Below are positions 16,061-25,186 of a stretch of DNA of 42,281 nt, one piece after another (position 1 is the first letter of the stretch; each line of letters opens with the position of its first letter). The notes under the pieces are model-generated. The model did not search any database. It saw only the letters and a list, made by a program, of their open reading frames with translations, and was not told the DNA's origin. The stretch is from WJJR01 sp964440935 (GTDB taxonomy: Bacteria; Zixibacteria; MSB-5A5; WJJR01), in NCBI GenBank assembly GCA_964440935.1, contig CAYTTY010000035.1, forward strand, positions 1 to 42,281, given 5' to 3'. The position numbers were made by a program, and so were the translations under genes.

Positions 16061-17905
16061 ATGCCTGGCCTCAGTATATGTATCACATGCAACGACACAA
16101 ACGAATTGGCGTGTTGGCGCCTGAGCAATTCCCTGCGGAGCGAAACACACTCCCCGACGTATCGACACCTCATCCGTAAAGTGAACACTCGATTGTGCAG
16201 TGGCACAGCGACGTATCCCTCGTATCCTTTGCGCTCACATGATACTACGAATGCATTCGTAATCGTAGACGGTGCGCTTTATGATACGTCTTACCAAGAA
16301 CTCGTTAATCAGACAGAAGACGTTGATTCTGACGGCGATCGTGCGATTCGATTCAGCCAGTGGTTGTCCACCTGGCTGGTGGATCGTGATGCTGAATGCA
16401 TCGTCGTCTACGCCGAACGAGATCCCAACGGATCAGTCGTGATTGCAAACGATATATTAGGGCGCCTACCGTTTTACTATTCCCAATCGTCGCATCATTT
16501 TATTGCCAGCCGTTCGCTCCGGCACATCGTTGCTGTCCAAAATGGCAGTCCTCCCGATCCGCTGGGTGTCGCGCAATCACTAATCTTCGGTTACTCGCTG
16601 GGGTCTCGGACATACATCCGTGGTGTTGCGATGCTGCCACCGGCGAGTATCATGACCATCTCTCAGGCCACCGCGTCAGTGCGAACGACACCATATTATC
16701 GCTGGTGTTTGGAGACGACGGATGGGGAACGATCCCGCTCGCCGGAAGCCGAAGCACAAAACCTTGCAGAGTTGTTTGTCGAGTGCACGCGGCAGCGACG
16801 CAACGCGTTCGCGGATCGTTCGTGCATTTTGTTCCTGTCGGGAGGACTCGACTCGCGCTCGGTGGCCGGCGCGCTGGCGCGTGCCGGCTGCTCAGCGACA
16901 GCGCTGACGCGTGATGACCGTACGGCGGTCGGTGGTCGCGAGCGGGAAACCGGCCAGCGCATCGCCAACGCCTGTGGCCTGCCGTGGGCGTGGACGACGT
17001 TCCGGCAACCCTATCCGTGGGAGTATCAGCAGATCATTGAACTGCGTGATGGATTCAATTACGGCGCTATGGCCACTCAGCTTCAGTCGCATCGTGCAGC
17101 GGCGGCGGTCGGAGGTGATGATTGCCTGATCTTTACGGGTGATGGTGGCGATAAAGTGATGCCGTATTTGCGGCCGCCGCGCCAACTCCACACAGTGTCG
17201 CAATTGGCCGCAATGGTCTCGGCACAAACCTCATTTCTGGGCATTCAGCGAGCGGCCTCATTGATCGACTGTACAGAGCAACAGATTTTGGAGAGTATTG
17301 AAGCGGAGATACACGAGTATCCTGAGGCGACTTTCTCGGATCGGTTCGTTCATTACATGGTCTTCGAGCGGGGACGTCGCTGGCTGTTCGAGGGCGAGGA
17401 ACGCGCACGCGCCTTCCAATGGGCCACCAGTCCATTCTATTCGATTCCGTTCTTCCGTCGTGCACTGGCCATTCCCTGGCAGTGGAAGCAATCCGGTCAC
17501 TGGTATGCAATGTTCCTCCGCGCGCTATCGGAGAAGTTGGCGATGATACCGGATGTCAACACCGGACGACCGCCAGGAACGCCTCCCAGACTCCGCGCCA
17601 AAATCAAAGCCCTTCTGTCGTACTCGCCTCGACTGGAGCGATTCGTGCGGGATCTCTACACTCGCAAGAAGCTGCCGAAGCCCGTTCCCTGGAGACCGCT
17701 ACCACTCTCCGAATTGCTGGAGTCGCCATCGGCCACCGCTTTGTTCAAACGACACCAGATGGAACATCTGCTGTCCACGCCACAGTCACTGACAATTCAC
17801 TGGCAGGTGCTAACGATCCTGTGGAGCTTGCACCAATTCGATAAGCAGGCTGCTTTCGAACCATTGCCGAGGTCGGAGATGCGAGAATACCCATGGAGCA
17901 CATGA
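16061..17905 (+). CDS. Asparagine-synthetase-like enzyme lacking the glutaminase cysteine
   Basis: The 614-residue protein has the two-domain AsnB layout. The N-terminal Ntn-type half shows FVIVDGALYD and LGRLPFYYSQSSHHFIASRS, but it begins MPGLSICI rather than MCGI, so the glutamine-hydrolysing Cys is absent. The C-terminal synthetase half has the PP-loop FLSGGLDSRSVAG near residue 260 and FTGDGGDKVMPY, both intact, so ATP-dependent adenylation is plausible with free ammonia or another amine as nucleophile. Relatives of this shape act in beta-lactam, lasso-peptide and polysaccharide pathways. The start is ATG 16061; a GTG 9 bp upstream is possible. It follows the three lipoprotein genes, and a MITE begins 36 bp after its stop. 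Confidence 0.85.
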   Translation: MPGLSICITCNDTNELACWRLSNSLRSETHSPTYRHLIRKVNTRLCSGTATYPSYPLRSHDTTNAFVIVDGALYDTSYQELVNQTEDVDSDGDRAIRFSQWLSTWLVDRDAECIVVYAERDPNGSVVIANDILGRLPFYYSQSSHHFIASRSLRHIVAVQNGSPPDPLGVAQSLIFGYSLGSRTYIRGVAMLPPASIMTISQATASVRTTPYYRWCLETTDGERSRSPEAEAQNLAELFVECTRQRRNAFADRSCILFLSGGLDSRSVAGALARAGCSATALTRDDRTAVGGRERETGQRIANACGLPWAWTTFRQPYPWEYQQIIELRDGFNYGAMATQLQSHRAAAAVGGDDCLIFTGDGGDKVMPYLRPPRQLHTVSQLAAMVSAQTSFLGIQRAASLIDCTEQQILESIEAEIHEYPEATFSDRFVHYMVFERGRRWLFEGEERARAFQWATSPFYSIPFFRRALAIPWQWKQSGHWYAMFLRALSEKLAMIPDVNTGRPPGTPPRLRAKIKALLSYSPRLERFVRDLYTRKKLPKPVPWRPLPLSELLESPSATALFKRHQMEHLLSTPQSLTIHWQVLTILWSLHQFDKQAAFEPLPRSEMREYPWST

Positions 17906-17941
17906 GCGCCGAAAGTGGACCACTCTTCGGGGAGCGGATCA

Positions 17942-18119
17942 CTAGAGCGATTGTCAGAGGAATGCTTTGATTCACGAGACCGTAGCATAGCCGTCCCGCG
18001 TGCCGTGAGCATGGTCAAACGGGCCATGCCGCACGGGCACTTCGGCTTACTCAGTGTAAACGAGGCGCCCGTGCTACATCGCCCGGTCAATCGGAAAACA
18101 ATTCTGACAATTGTTCTAG
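17942..18119 (+). mobile_element. MITE copy B
   Basis: Bounded by CTAG on both sides (17942-17945 and 18116-18119), 178 bp, with no ORF of substance. The left end CTAGAGCGATTGTCAGA and the inverted right end CTAGAACAATTGTCAGA agree at 15 of 17 positions. Inside, GCACGGGC and GCGCCCGTGC can pair. The copy at 12683-12857 is its inverted homologue. The right CTAG is shared with the next element. The interval 17906-18510 holds no gene, only this and the two following elements. Confidence 0.8.
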
Positions 18120-18291
18120 TGTCGTGTCCCGGAAGTACATTAAATAAGTCGTTTACGAACCGGGTGCCGTCACGCGCCCTCGCGTGACGGCTAACCTGTT
18201 CGTCATCACGGCGTTACCCGAGGGCGGGTGACGCCACGCTCGGGACCAGCCGCGTAGACTTACTTAACGGACTTCCGGGACAGGACACTAG
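18116..18291 (+). mobile_element. MITE copy C with 35-bp terminal inverted repeats
   Basis: The 176-bp element starts CTAGTGTCGTGTCCCGGAAG (18116) and its inverted right end starts CTAGTGTCCTGTCCCGGAAG (18291). The terminal repeats agree at 31 of 35 positions. Two internal hairpins are seen: an exact 11-bp stem at 18166-18176/18181-18191 with loop CCCT, and GGCGTTACCC with GGGTGACGCC. No protein is encoded. It shares its CTAG ends with the elements on both sides. Confidence 0.85.
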
Positions 18292-18513
18292 TGTCATGTC
18301 ATGCACCAAGAGCCGGACAGAACTCCGTAGGGCAGGAGCACCGGGCGCCATGCGTGCTCGGCATGGTCAATTCGGCTGCCCGCCCGGGGCTCCTGCCGGA
18401 CACGCGACAACGAAATCGGCAGGAGCCCTGCGCTGCCATCGCTCCCGCAGTCTCCAACGTCACGGACGCGCAGTGCTCCTGCCCTACGACGTATCACGCG
18501 TGACATAGTACTA
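18288..18513 (+). mobile_element. MITE/REP-like element D abutting efp
   Basis: Outer ends TAGTGTCATGTCATGC and, inverted, TAGTACTATGTCACGC agree at 12 of 16 positions. Within them is an exact 15-bp inverted repeat GTAGGGCAGGAGCAC (18327-18341 and 18473-18487), and inside that an exact 12-bp one (18387-18398 with 18417-18428). The right end CTA is also the stop codon of efp. Non-coding. Confidence 0.7.
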
Positions 18514-19074
18514 AACGTTTACCCGCTCGAGATATTCTTTTGTCCGCGTATCGATCTTGATCTTATCGCCGATCTTGATAAATAGTGGGACTTTGACTTG
18601 GAGACCGGTTTCGAGTGTTGCGCCTTTAGTCATATTGGAGACGGTGTCGCCTTTGACGGCTGGCTCGGCGTCGGTGACTGCCAATACCACCGATGACGGT
18701 AAGTCGAGTGAGAGCGGGGCACCCTCGAAGTACAGAATCTTGTAATCCTCGTTTTCCATGAGGAAGTCGGTGTAACCCTCGAGTTGCTCAGCGTTGAGGC
18801 CGACCTGTTCGAAGGTCTCGTTGTCCATGAAGTGCCACTGCTCGCCGTCGTTGTACATATACTTCATCGAACGCTGCTCGAATTCAGGTTCATCGAAGGT
18901 CTCCCCCGACGCGAAGACCTTTTCAAGCACCTGGCCGGTGCGCAGATTGCGCAGCTTGGTGGTCACCTTGGCGCGTCGCTGGGCGGTGCGGGCGTTCTGG
19001 AAGTCGAGGATTTCCCAGAGGTCGCCATCGAGTTTGAGTTTGCGTCCGGTACGAAAGTCACTAGTGGAAATCAT
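18511..19074 (-). CDS. efp: Elongation factor P with non-canonical tip loop
   Basis: EF-P enters the ribosomal E site and relieves stalling at polyproline. The product has 187 residues, normal for the family, with three OB-like domains. It starts MISTSDFRTGRKLKLDG and ends DTRTKEYLERVNV, close to the family pattern. The tip loop that usually reads KPGKG reads ARTAQRRAK (residues 28-36), so the usual modified Lys (or Arg) is Gln32 with two Arg following. The start is ATG 19074, preceded by GAGGA; the open frame continues upstream but without conserved residues. The TAG stop coincides with the end of MITE D. Confidence 0.93.
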   Translation of the reverse strand: MISTSDFRTGRKLKLDGDLWEILDFQNARTAQRRAKVTTKLRNLRTGQVLEKVFASGETFDEPEFEQRSMKYMYNDGEQWHFMDNETFEQVGLNAEQLEGYTDFLMENEDYKILYFEGAPLSLDLPSSVVLAVTDAEPAVKGDTVSNMTKGATLETGLQVKVPLFIKIGDKIKIDTRTKEYLERVNV

Positions 19075-19383
19075 GCGTTGGTCCTCAATCGGTTTATGTC
19101 CCCTTGCCATCACGGACGGCAGCGCCCCCTGCCGCGGCGCACCGAGCAGGAAAAGATACGTCAAAATTGATGCGAATGGGGAAGGAAAATGCGTGCCAGG
19201 GCATACGCATGGCCGACGCACCAGCTCCCGTGTCACATGGCCGGCATCGGCGACTTCATCGTAGAGCAGCGGTGGGCGCGGGAACCGCACCGCGACGAGT
19301 GGACGATTTACGGGGCAGGTTCAGAATGCTAATTGGGCAGCCTCACTCCGGTGTCCATAGCGCAACATGGCCATCTCGCTTAC
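19075..19383. other. Upstream region of efp, no gene seen
   Basis: This part of the efp-icd interval has no convincing gene. The efp frame stays open to 19290, but the translated extension has no signal peptide or family similarity. A TTGACG motif is present on the minus strand near 19160 without a good partner -10 box. A small CCCCCTGCCGCGGCGC GC-rich patch is the only structure noticed. Confidence 0.4.
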
Positions 19384-19473
19384 CGTAAGCAAGGTCGAAC
19401 GGGCCATGCCACACGGGCGAGGCGCCCGTGCTACATCGTTGTTCAATCGGAGAATACTTATGACAGGCGCTCA
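19384..19473 (+). mobile_element. Truncated MITE-B family copy E
   Basis: From CGTAAGCAAGGTCGAACGGG onward the sequence follows MITE B: GGGCCATGCC, ACACGGGC, GAGGCGCCCGTGCTACATCG, then CAATCGGAGAATACTTATGA and CAGGCGCT. The middle hairpin loop present in A and B has been deleted here, leaving ACGGGCGAGGCGCCCGT. The left terminal repeat and the final CTAG are missing. Bases 19474-19564 show nothing. Confidence 0.65.
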
Positions 19474-19564
19474 CCGGTCGGCCGCGGCGGATCGCCCCAG
19501 CAAACGACTTGGGGCGCATCTGATGACACGCCCCGTGTGATTTGCGTTCCGATCCGATACCGGA

Positions 19565-20848
<1,284 letters not shown>

Positions 20849-20859
20849 GTCACCTTTCC

Positions 20860-21786
20860 TTATTTCGCGAGTCCGTCGATAATCTCCTTGTACACCGTTG
20901 CTGACTTTTGCAGCTCGCCAAGTTCGGCGTCATCGAGCTTCAATTCAATGATCTTCTCCACGCCTTTGGCGCCGAGAACCACCGGGACACCCACGTAGAT
21001 GTCTTTCAGTCCATACTGGCCGTCACAATAGGCGGATGCGGCCAGGACAGTCTTGCGATCATTGAGGACCGCATTGGCCATTTTCACGGTCGCTGCCGCG
21101 GGGGCGTAGTAGGCACTGCCGCTCTTGAGGAGTTTGACGATTTCGCCGCCGCCGCCGCGGGTTCGCTGGACGATGGCGTCGAGGCGATCTTTGTCGATCA
21201 GCTCGGTCACGGCGATACCACCGACGGTCGTGTAGCGCGGCAACGGAACCATGGAATCGCCATGGCCACCGAGGACCATCGCCTGCGTCTCGGTCACCGA
21301 GCAATTCAACTCCATCGCGATGAAGGTGCGCATACGGATCGAGTCGAGCACACCGGCCTGTCCGAACACCATATTCTTGGCGAGGCCGGACTTGCTCCAG
21401 GCGCGATAGGTCATCACATCGAGCGGATTGGAAACGACGAGGATCATCGTGTTCGGGCAGTTCTTGGTGATGCCCTCCATCACCGAATCCATGATCTTGA
21501 TGTTGCTGTTGAGCAGATCCTCACGGCTCATGCCCGGCTTACGGGGCATGCCGGCGGTGATCACAACCAGGTCGGATCCCGCCGTGTCCTTGTAATCGTT
21601 GGTGCCGGTGATCGTGACATCGTAGCCGCGCACCGGAGCGGCCTGCATCAGATCGAGGGCCTTGCCCTGCGGCATGTCTTCGATGATATCAAAAAGAACG
21701 ACGTCGCAAAGATTGCTTTCCGCCAGGTACTGGGCGCATGATGCGCCCACGTTCCCGGCGCCGATGACGGTGACTTTCTTTCGCAT
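20860..21786 (-). CDS. mdh: Malate dehydrogenase, LDH-like type
   Basis: NAD-dependent interconversion of malate and oxaloacetate. The 308-residue protein has GAGNVGASCA (residues 9-18) and Asp33 after the second strand, which favours NAD. MPRKPGMSRED supplies Arg82, the residue that marks malate rather than lactate specificity, and Arg88. Catalytic His175 lies in GGHGDSMVPL and Arg151 in DSIRMRTF. It starts at ATG 21786 after GGAGGAGAG. The larA-like gene ends 33 bp upstream and icd starts 11 bp downstream, so all three are likely co-transcribed. Confidence 0.97.
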   Translation of the reverse strand: MRKKVTVIGAGNVGASCAQYLAESNLCDVVLFDIIEDMPQGKALDLMQAAPVRGYDVTITGTNDYKDTAGSDLVVITAGMPRKPGMSREDLLNSNIKIMDSVMEGITKNCPNTMILVVSNPLDVMTYRAWSKSGLAKNMVFGQAGVLDSIRMRTFIAMELNCSVTETQAMVLGGHGDSMVPLPRYTTVGGIAVTELIDKDRLDAIVQRTRGGGGEIVKLLKSGSAYYAPAAATVKMANAVLNDRKTVLAASAYCDGQYGLKDIYVGVPVVLGAKGVEKIIELKLDDAELGELQKSATVYKEIIDGLAK

Positions 21787-21819
21787 GTGTGCTCTCCTCC
21801 GAGGACAGCGTGTGTCCGT

Positions 21820-23085
21820 TTATGAGTGTTCGTCGTTGTGTATCGTCACAGTTGTGAGTGCGGCATCGTTGACAATCAGCGCGTGCGCGGGTGTCCCGAC
21901 ATGCGCACATGCTTCGGCAATAGCATCGTTGACATCACCGAATGGTTCATATCCGAATCGCCTCACATCACGTTCGTTCATGTCCGTGACAGCGATCAAT
22001 CGCACTCGTCGTCGCGCGCGCGCGATGCGTACCAGCTTGTGAAGTCCCATCGTGTACGGCCGCTCGGCCAACGCCAACCAGTCCGCCTGATTGGGAAATT
22101 CTTCACTTAGCCGCTGATAGAATGGCGATCCGACGCCCTCAGAACAAGGGGATGTTACAATCAACACACCATCCTCCCGGACCGCCTGGTGGCACAACTC
22201 CCATCCCTTCTGCATCTGATAGAGATTCAGGTCGAGCGGTTGGTGAACAGCCGCGATCACAATGTCAAAATGGCGGTCAACCGGGACTGTGTAGTACTCA
22301 CGCGCCGAATCGCAGGCGCGTCCAAAGCACTCATCGACATTCCCGGCGAATGCCTCTGCGATCTGATCCGCCTCATCCAAAACGAGCTGTATCGCCCAAA
22401 CCGTCTCAGTACGAACGACTTGCGTTGCCTGCTCAATGAACTGCCGGACAGGGTTGCCTTCCAACTTCAGTGGTCCAGCCGAAACTGTGACGGCACTGCG
22501 ATGGGACCGCTCGACAGTGTCGTGTCCGGCCAGCCCGGGGATAAGCGATTTGCGACCACCGGTGAAGCCGGCGAAAAAATGCGGTTCGACCGAATTGATC
22601 AGGATAATGCGGTCAGACACAAGGACCATAGAATTGACAGAAATTGTTCCGGCGGGGCTCTCGGTGAACGTGTGCGTGCTCGAATCCCGGCCATCGTGAA
22701 TGAGAATCCTGTCACGAATATCCGGCAAGGTGTCTCCGAATATGCGCTCCCGTTCCGACTCCGTTGGCGCACGATGCAAACCCGTCGCGACAATGACCCG
22801 CCAATTGGGACAGGCGTTCAGTTCGGGAAGCAGATGCTTCAATACAGACGCTGTCGGTGTTGAGCGTGTCGCATCATTGACGACCACGAGTGGAGACTCA
22901 GCGTTTTGAAGAAATCCGCTCAGTGGTGGTGCGCTGATTGGTCGAACCAAGGCTGTGCCAAGAACGTTTTTCGTTGCTATCGCTGCAGGCCGGCGTCCCA
23001 CGGCCGTTACATCGACGTCCTCCGGCCATGACAGCGCAATGTCTTTGTGACCGTAGCATATCGTGTATAGTGGTGGTGTTGACAT
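21820..23085 (-). CDS. LarA-family nickel-pincer 2-hydroxyacid racemase
   Basis: The 421-residue protein has the LarA layout: NDATRSTPT (Asp71, Arg74), ATGLHRAPT (His104) and PHFFAGFTGGRKSLIPGLAG with His169 and Lys179. These match the catalytic residues and the lysine that tethers the nickel-pincer nucleotide in Lactobacillus LarA. Known family members racemise lactate, malate and other 2-hydroxyacids. No larB, larC or larE gene, needed to make the cofactor, lies in the window. Placement directly before mdh in a TCA cluster makes malate an attractive substrate, which is inference. ATG 23085 is the start; no strong ribosome site is visible. Confidence 0.85.
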   Translation of the reverse strand: MSTPPLYTICYGHKDIALSWPEDVDVTAVGRRPAAIATKNVLGTALVRPISAPPLSGFLQNAESPLVVVNDATRSTPTASVLKHLLPELNACPNWRVIVATGLHRAPTESERERIFGDTLPDIRDRILIHDGRDSSTHTFTESPAGTISVNSMVLVSDRIILINSVEPHFFAGFTGGRKSLIPGLAGHDTVERSHRSAVTVSAGPLKLEGNPVRQFIEQATQVVRTETVWAIQLVLDEADQIAEAFAGNVDECFGRACDSAREYYTVPVDRHFDIVIAAVHQPLDLNLYQMQKGWELCHQAVREDGVLIVTSPCSEGVGSPFYQRLSEEFPNQADWLALAERPYTMGLHKLVRIARARRRVRLIAVTDMNERDVRRFGYEPFGDVNDAIAEACAHVGTPAHALIVNDAALTTVTIHNDEHS

Positions 23086-23216
23086 TGCGCCGCCTCAGAA
23101 TTGCGCAATATAGGGAGTGACGCCCCCCATTCGCAAAAGCGGTACGTCAAAGAATGGCCCGTCCCGCGGGTGATTCGGCGAAAACGGGCATATCGTGACA
23201 GAAATGATGGTATTGC

Positions 23217-23630
23217 TCAGTCGAGATCGATGCCTTCAAAGAAGAATGAGATTTCTTTCTTCGCGTTCTCCGGCGAGTCCGACGCGTGCACTGAGTTCTT
23301 CTCAACGTCGACGGCGAGATCGTAACGCAGCGTTCCGCAGGCCGCTTCTTTCGGATTGGTCGCGCCGATGAGTGTACGGAGATCATCCACCGCATTATCC
23401 TTTTCAAGAACCATCGGGACGATCGGGCCGGAACTCATGAACCGGCAGAGAGATTCATAGAACGGCCTCTCTTTGTGGACGGCGTAGAACGCTTTCGCCC
23501 GGTCGGGGTTCAATGATTCGAGCCGCATAGCGCGAATGACAAAGCCCGACTGCTCGATGCGCCGGATGATCTCACCGATGAGATTGCGGCTGGTGGCATC
23601 GGGTTTGATGATCATCAGTGTGTGTTTCAA
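23217..23630 (-). CDS. ndk: Nucleoside diphosphate kinase
   Basis: Ndk moves the gamma phosphate between nucleoside triphosphates and diphosphates through a phosphohistidine. The product has 137 residues and begins MKHTLMIIKPDATSRNLIGE. The active-site His115 lies in KNSVHASDS. GATNPKEAACGTLR is the conserved nucleotide-binding stretch. I choose the TTG at 23630 because GAGGAG stands just upstream and the protein then starts as in relatives; a GTG at 23642 would add four residues. Location right after sucD suggests recycling of the GTP or ATP made by succinyl-CoA synthetase. This ndk-sucCD neighbourhood is known in other bacteria. Confidence 0.96.
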   Translation of the reverse strand: MKHTLMIIKPDATSRNLIGEIIRRIEQSGFVIRAMRLESLNPDRAKAFYAVHKERPFYESLCRFMSSGPIVPMVLEKDNAVDDLRTLIGATNPKEAACGTLRYDLAVDVEKNSVHASDSPENAKKEISFFFEGIDLD

Positions 23631-23673
23631 AACGCTCCTCACTCCTTGTGTGTTCAGTTGGCCGGTTGCACAA

Positions 23674-23706
23674 CGGGGCCGGCGAGTGGATTACACACCG
23701 GCCCCG
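23674..23706. repeat. Hairpin between sucD and ndk
   Basis: CGGGGCCGG (23674-23682) and CCGGCCCCG (23698-23706) pair exactly around a 15-base loop in the 111-bp sucD-ndk gap. No T-run follows on the minus strand, so an mRNA-stabilising or processing role fits as well as termination. Confidence 0.4.
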
Positions 23707-23741
23707 ATGGATGTCTCATAGAGATCGTTTGATCAAAGCGC

Positions 23742-25142
23742 CTAGCGCGATGTTTTCCGTTTCGTCTTCGGCTTCGAACGGCTCTTGCTCGCCGGCTTAG
23801 TCGACCGTTTCGTCGGTGATTTCGGCTTGGCTTTGCTTTTTGTTCGTGTGGTCGACTTGGACCGCGCGGTCCTATTACTCGACTTTGCCGTTGGCTTCTT
23901 CCTGGTTGAAGCGGGCTTCCGCGTCGTGGTCTTCTTCGCGACGGCTTTGCGTGTGCCCGTTTTCCTCTTCGACGAAGTCGACTTGCTGGCGGTTGTCTTC
24001 CGTGTCGACTTCGCCGCCGATCGCGCTTTTGTCGTGCCTTTCGTCGACGTCGTGCGCGGTTTGGCTTTGCTTTTGGTCTTTGATGCCGTTGACCGTTTCG
24101 ACGTCGTGCTGATTGTTTTCTTCGTCGGCTTGGCCGTCTTCTTTTTGGTTGTCGTCGACCGCTTGGTGGTCGCCTTGTTTGCAGTGGTGGACTTGGAGCG
24201 CGTCTTACCGCGTGCCGCCATCCGTCCCTTGGAAGTCACACTGACCACTTTGGCGCGTTTGCGCTGCGACCGCTGCGAGAGCTCCTGCTGCATCAGCTTG
24301 GCAACCTCGGCCGGGGTGTCGGCCACTTCAACGCCCGCCGCCCGGAAGGCCGTAATCTTCTCAGCCGCCGTGCCGGCGCCACCGGCAATGATTGCACCGG
24401 CGTGGCCCATGCGCTTGCCCGGAGGCGCGGTGCGTCCGGCGATGAACGACACCACCGGTTTGGTCATCTGACGGTGAATGTACTCGGCTGCCACTTCCTC
24501 ATCGGTGCCGCCGATCTCGCCGATCAATACCACCGCCTCGGTCTGCCGGTCCTTCTCAAACATTTCAAGCACATCGAGGAAGCGTGTCCCGATGATTGGA
24601 TCACCACCGATGCCGATGCAGGTCGACTGCCCAATGCCGTTGTTCGTGAGATGATAGACGACCTCATAGGTCAACGTGCCGGACCGCGACACAACACCGA
24701 CCGGACCCTTCTTGTGAATCTGGCCGGGCATGATGCCGACTTTGCAAACGCCCGGGGTGATCACCCCGGGGCAGTTCGGCCCAACCAGGCGAACGCCTTT
24801 GACCTCGTAGTACCGCGCCACCTTCAACATGTCATCGGCGGGCAGACCTTCGGTAATGCACACAACCAACTCGACACCGGCGTCGGCGGCTTCGTACAGC
24901 GCGTCGACAGCGAGAGGTGGTGGCACATACACGACCGACGTATTCGCGCCGGTGTCACTGACGGCGGCCGCCATCGTATTGAAGACCGGTACCGTCTCGA
25001 CCGTCTGGCCGCCTTTGCCGGGTGTCACCCCGGCGACGATTTTGGTGCCGTAGTCGAGCATGCCTTTCGTGTGGAACGAGCCATCACGTCCGGTGATGCC
25101 CTGCACAACGACACGTGTGTTTTTGTCTACTAATATGCTCAT
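23742..25142 (-). CDS. sucD: Succinyl-CoA synthetase alpha subunit with histone-H1-like tail
   Basis: Residues 1-288 are a normal SucD: CoA-binding GITGRDGSFHT, GPNCPGVITPG, VSRSGTLTYEV and phosphohistidine His247 in RMGHAGAII, ending PAEVAKLMQQEL. Usual SucD proteins stop there at about 290 residues. Here the frame continues for about 178 residues made almost only of Lys, Arg, Ser, Thr, Ala and Pro (SKSTT, TTKKKTAKPTKK, SKRKTGTRKA and similar), like histone H1, Hc1 or AlgP tails. No frameshift or stop interrupts it. An internal ATG at 24221, preceded by AAGGGA, could in theory give a free 159-residue basic protein. The enzyme makes ATP or GTP from succinyl-CoA with SucC, whose gene is 44 bp upstream. 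Confidence 0.93.
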   Translation of the reverse strand: MSILVDKNTRVVVQGITGRDGSFHTKGMLDYGTKIVAGVTPGKGGQTVETVPVFNTMAAAVSDTGANTSVVYVPPPLAVDALYEAADAGVELVVCITEGLPADDMLKVARYYEVKGVRLVGPNCPGVITPGVCKVGIMPGQIHKKGPVGVVSRSGTLTYEVVYHLTNNGIGQSTCIGIGGDPIIGTRFLDVLEMFEKDRQTEAVVLIGEIGGTDEEVAAEYIHRQMTKPVVSFIAGRTAPPGKRMGHAGAIIAGGAGTAAEKITAFRAAGVEVADTPAEVAKLMQQELSQRSQRKRAKVVSVTSKGRMAARGKTRSKSTTANKATTKRSTTTKKKTAKPTKKTISTTSKRSTASKTKSKAKPRTTSTKGTTKARSAAKSTRKTTASKSTSSKRKTGTRKAVAKKTTTRKPASTRKKPTAKSSNRTARSKSTTRTKSKAKPKSPTKRSTKPASKSRSKPKTKRKTSR

Positions 25143-25186
25143 GTCAATCTCCCGGTTCGCAAGTGTCCGTGCACTCGGACGTGCCT

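Noticed and set aside
17906..18510. Small genes in 17906-18510 (frames of 60-97 codons)
   Set aside because: They lie entirely in inverted-repeat elements B, C and D, and palindromic GC-rich DNA leaves frames open on both strands by chance.
19075..19290. N-terminal extension of EF-P by 72 residues
   Set aside because: EF-P proteins start at MISTSDFR; the extension is not conserved and the internal ATG has its own GAGGA.
23785..24471. Plus-strand frame of 228 codons, hydrophobic, opposite the SucD tail
   Set aside because: The Val/Phe/Leu/Asp-rich translation is the complement of Lys/Thr/Ser/Arg codons in the H1-like tail; no ribosome site.
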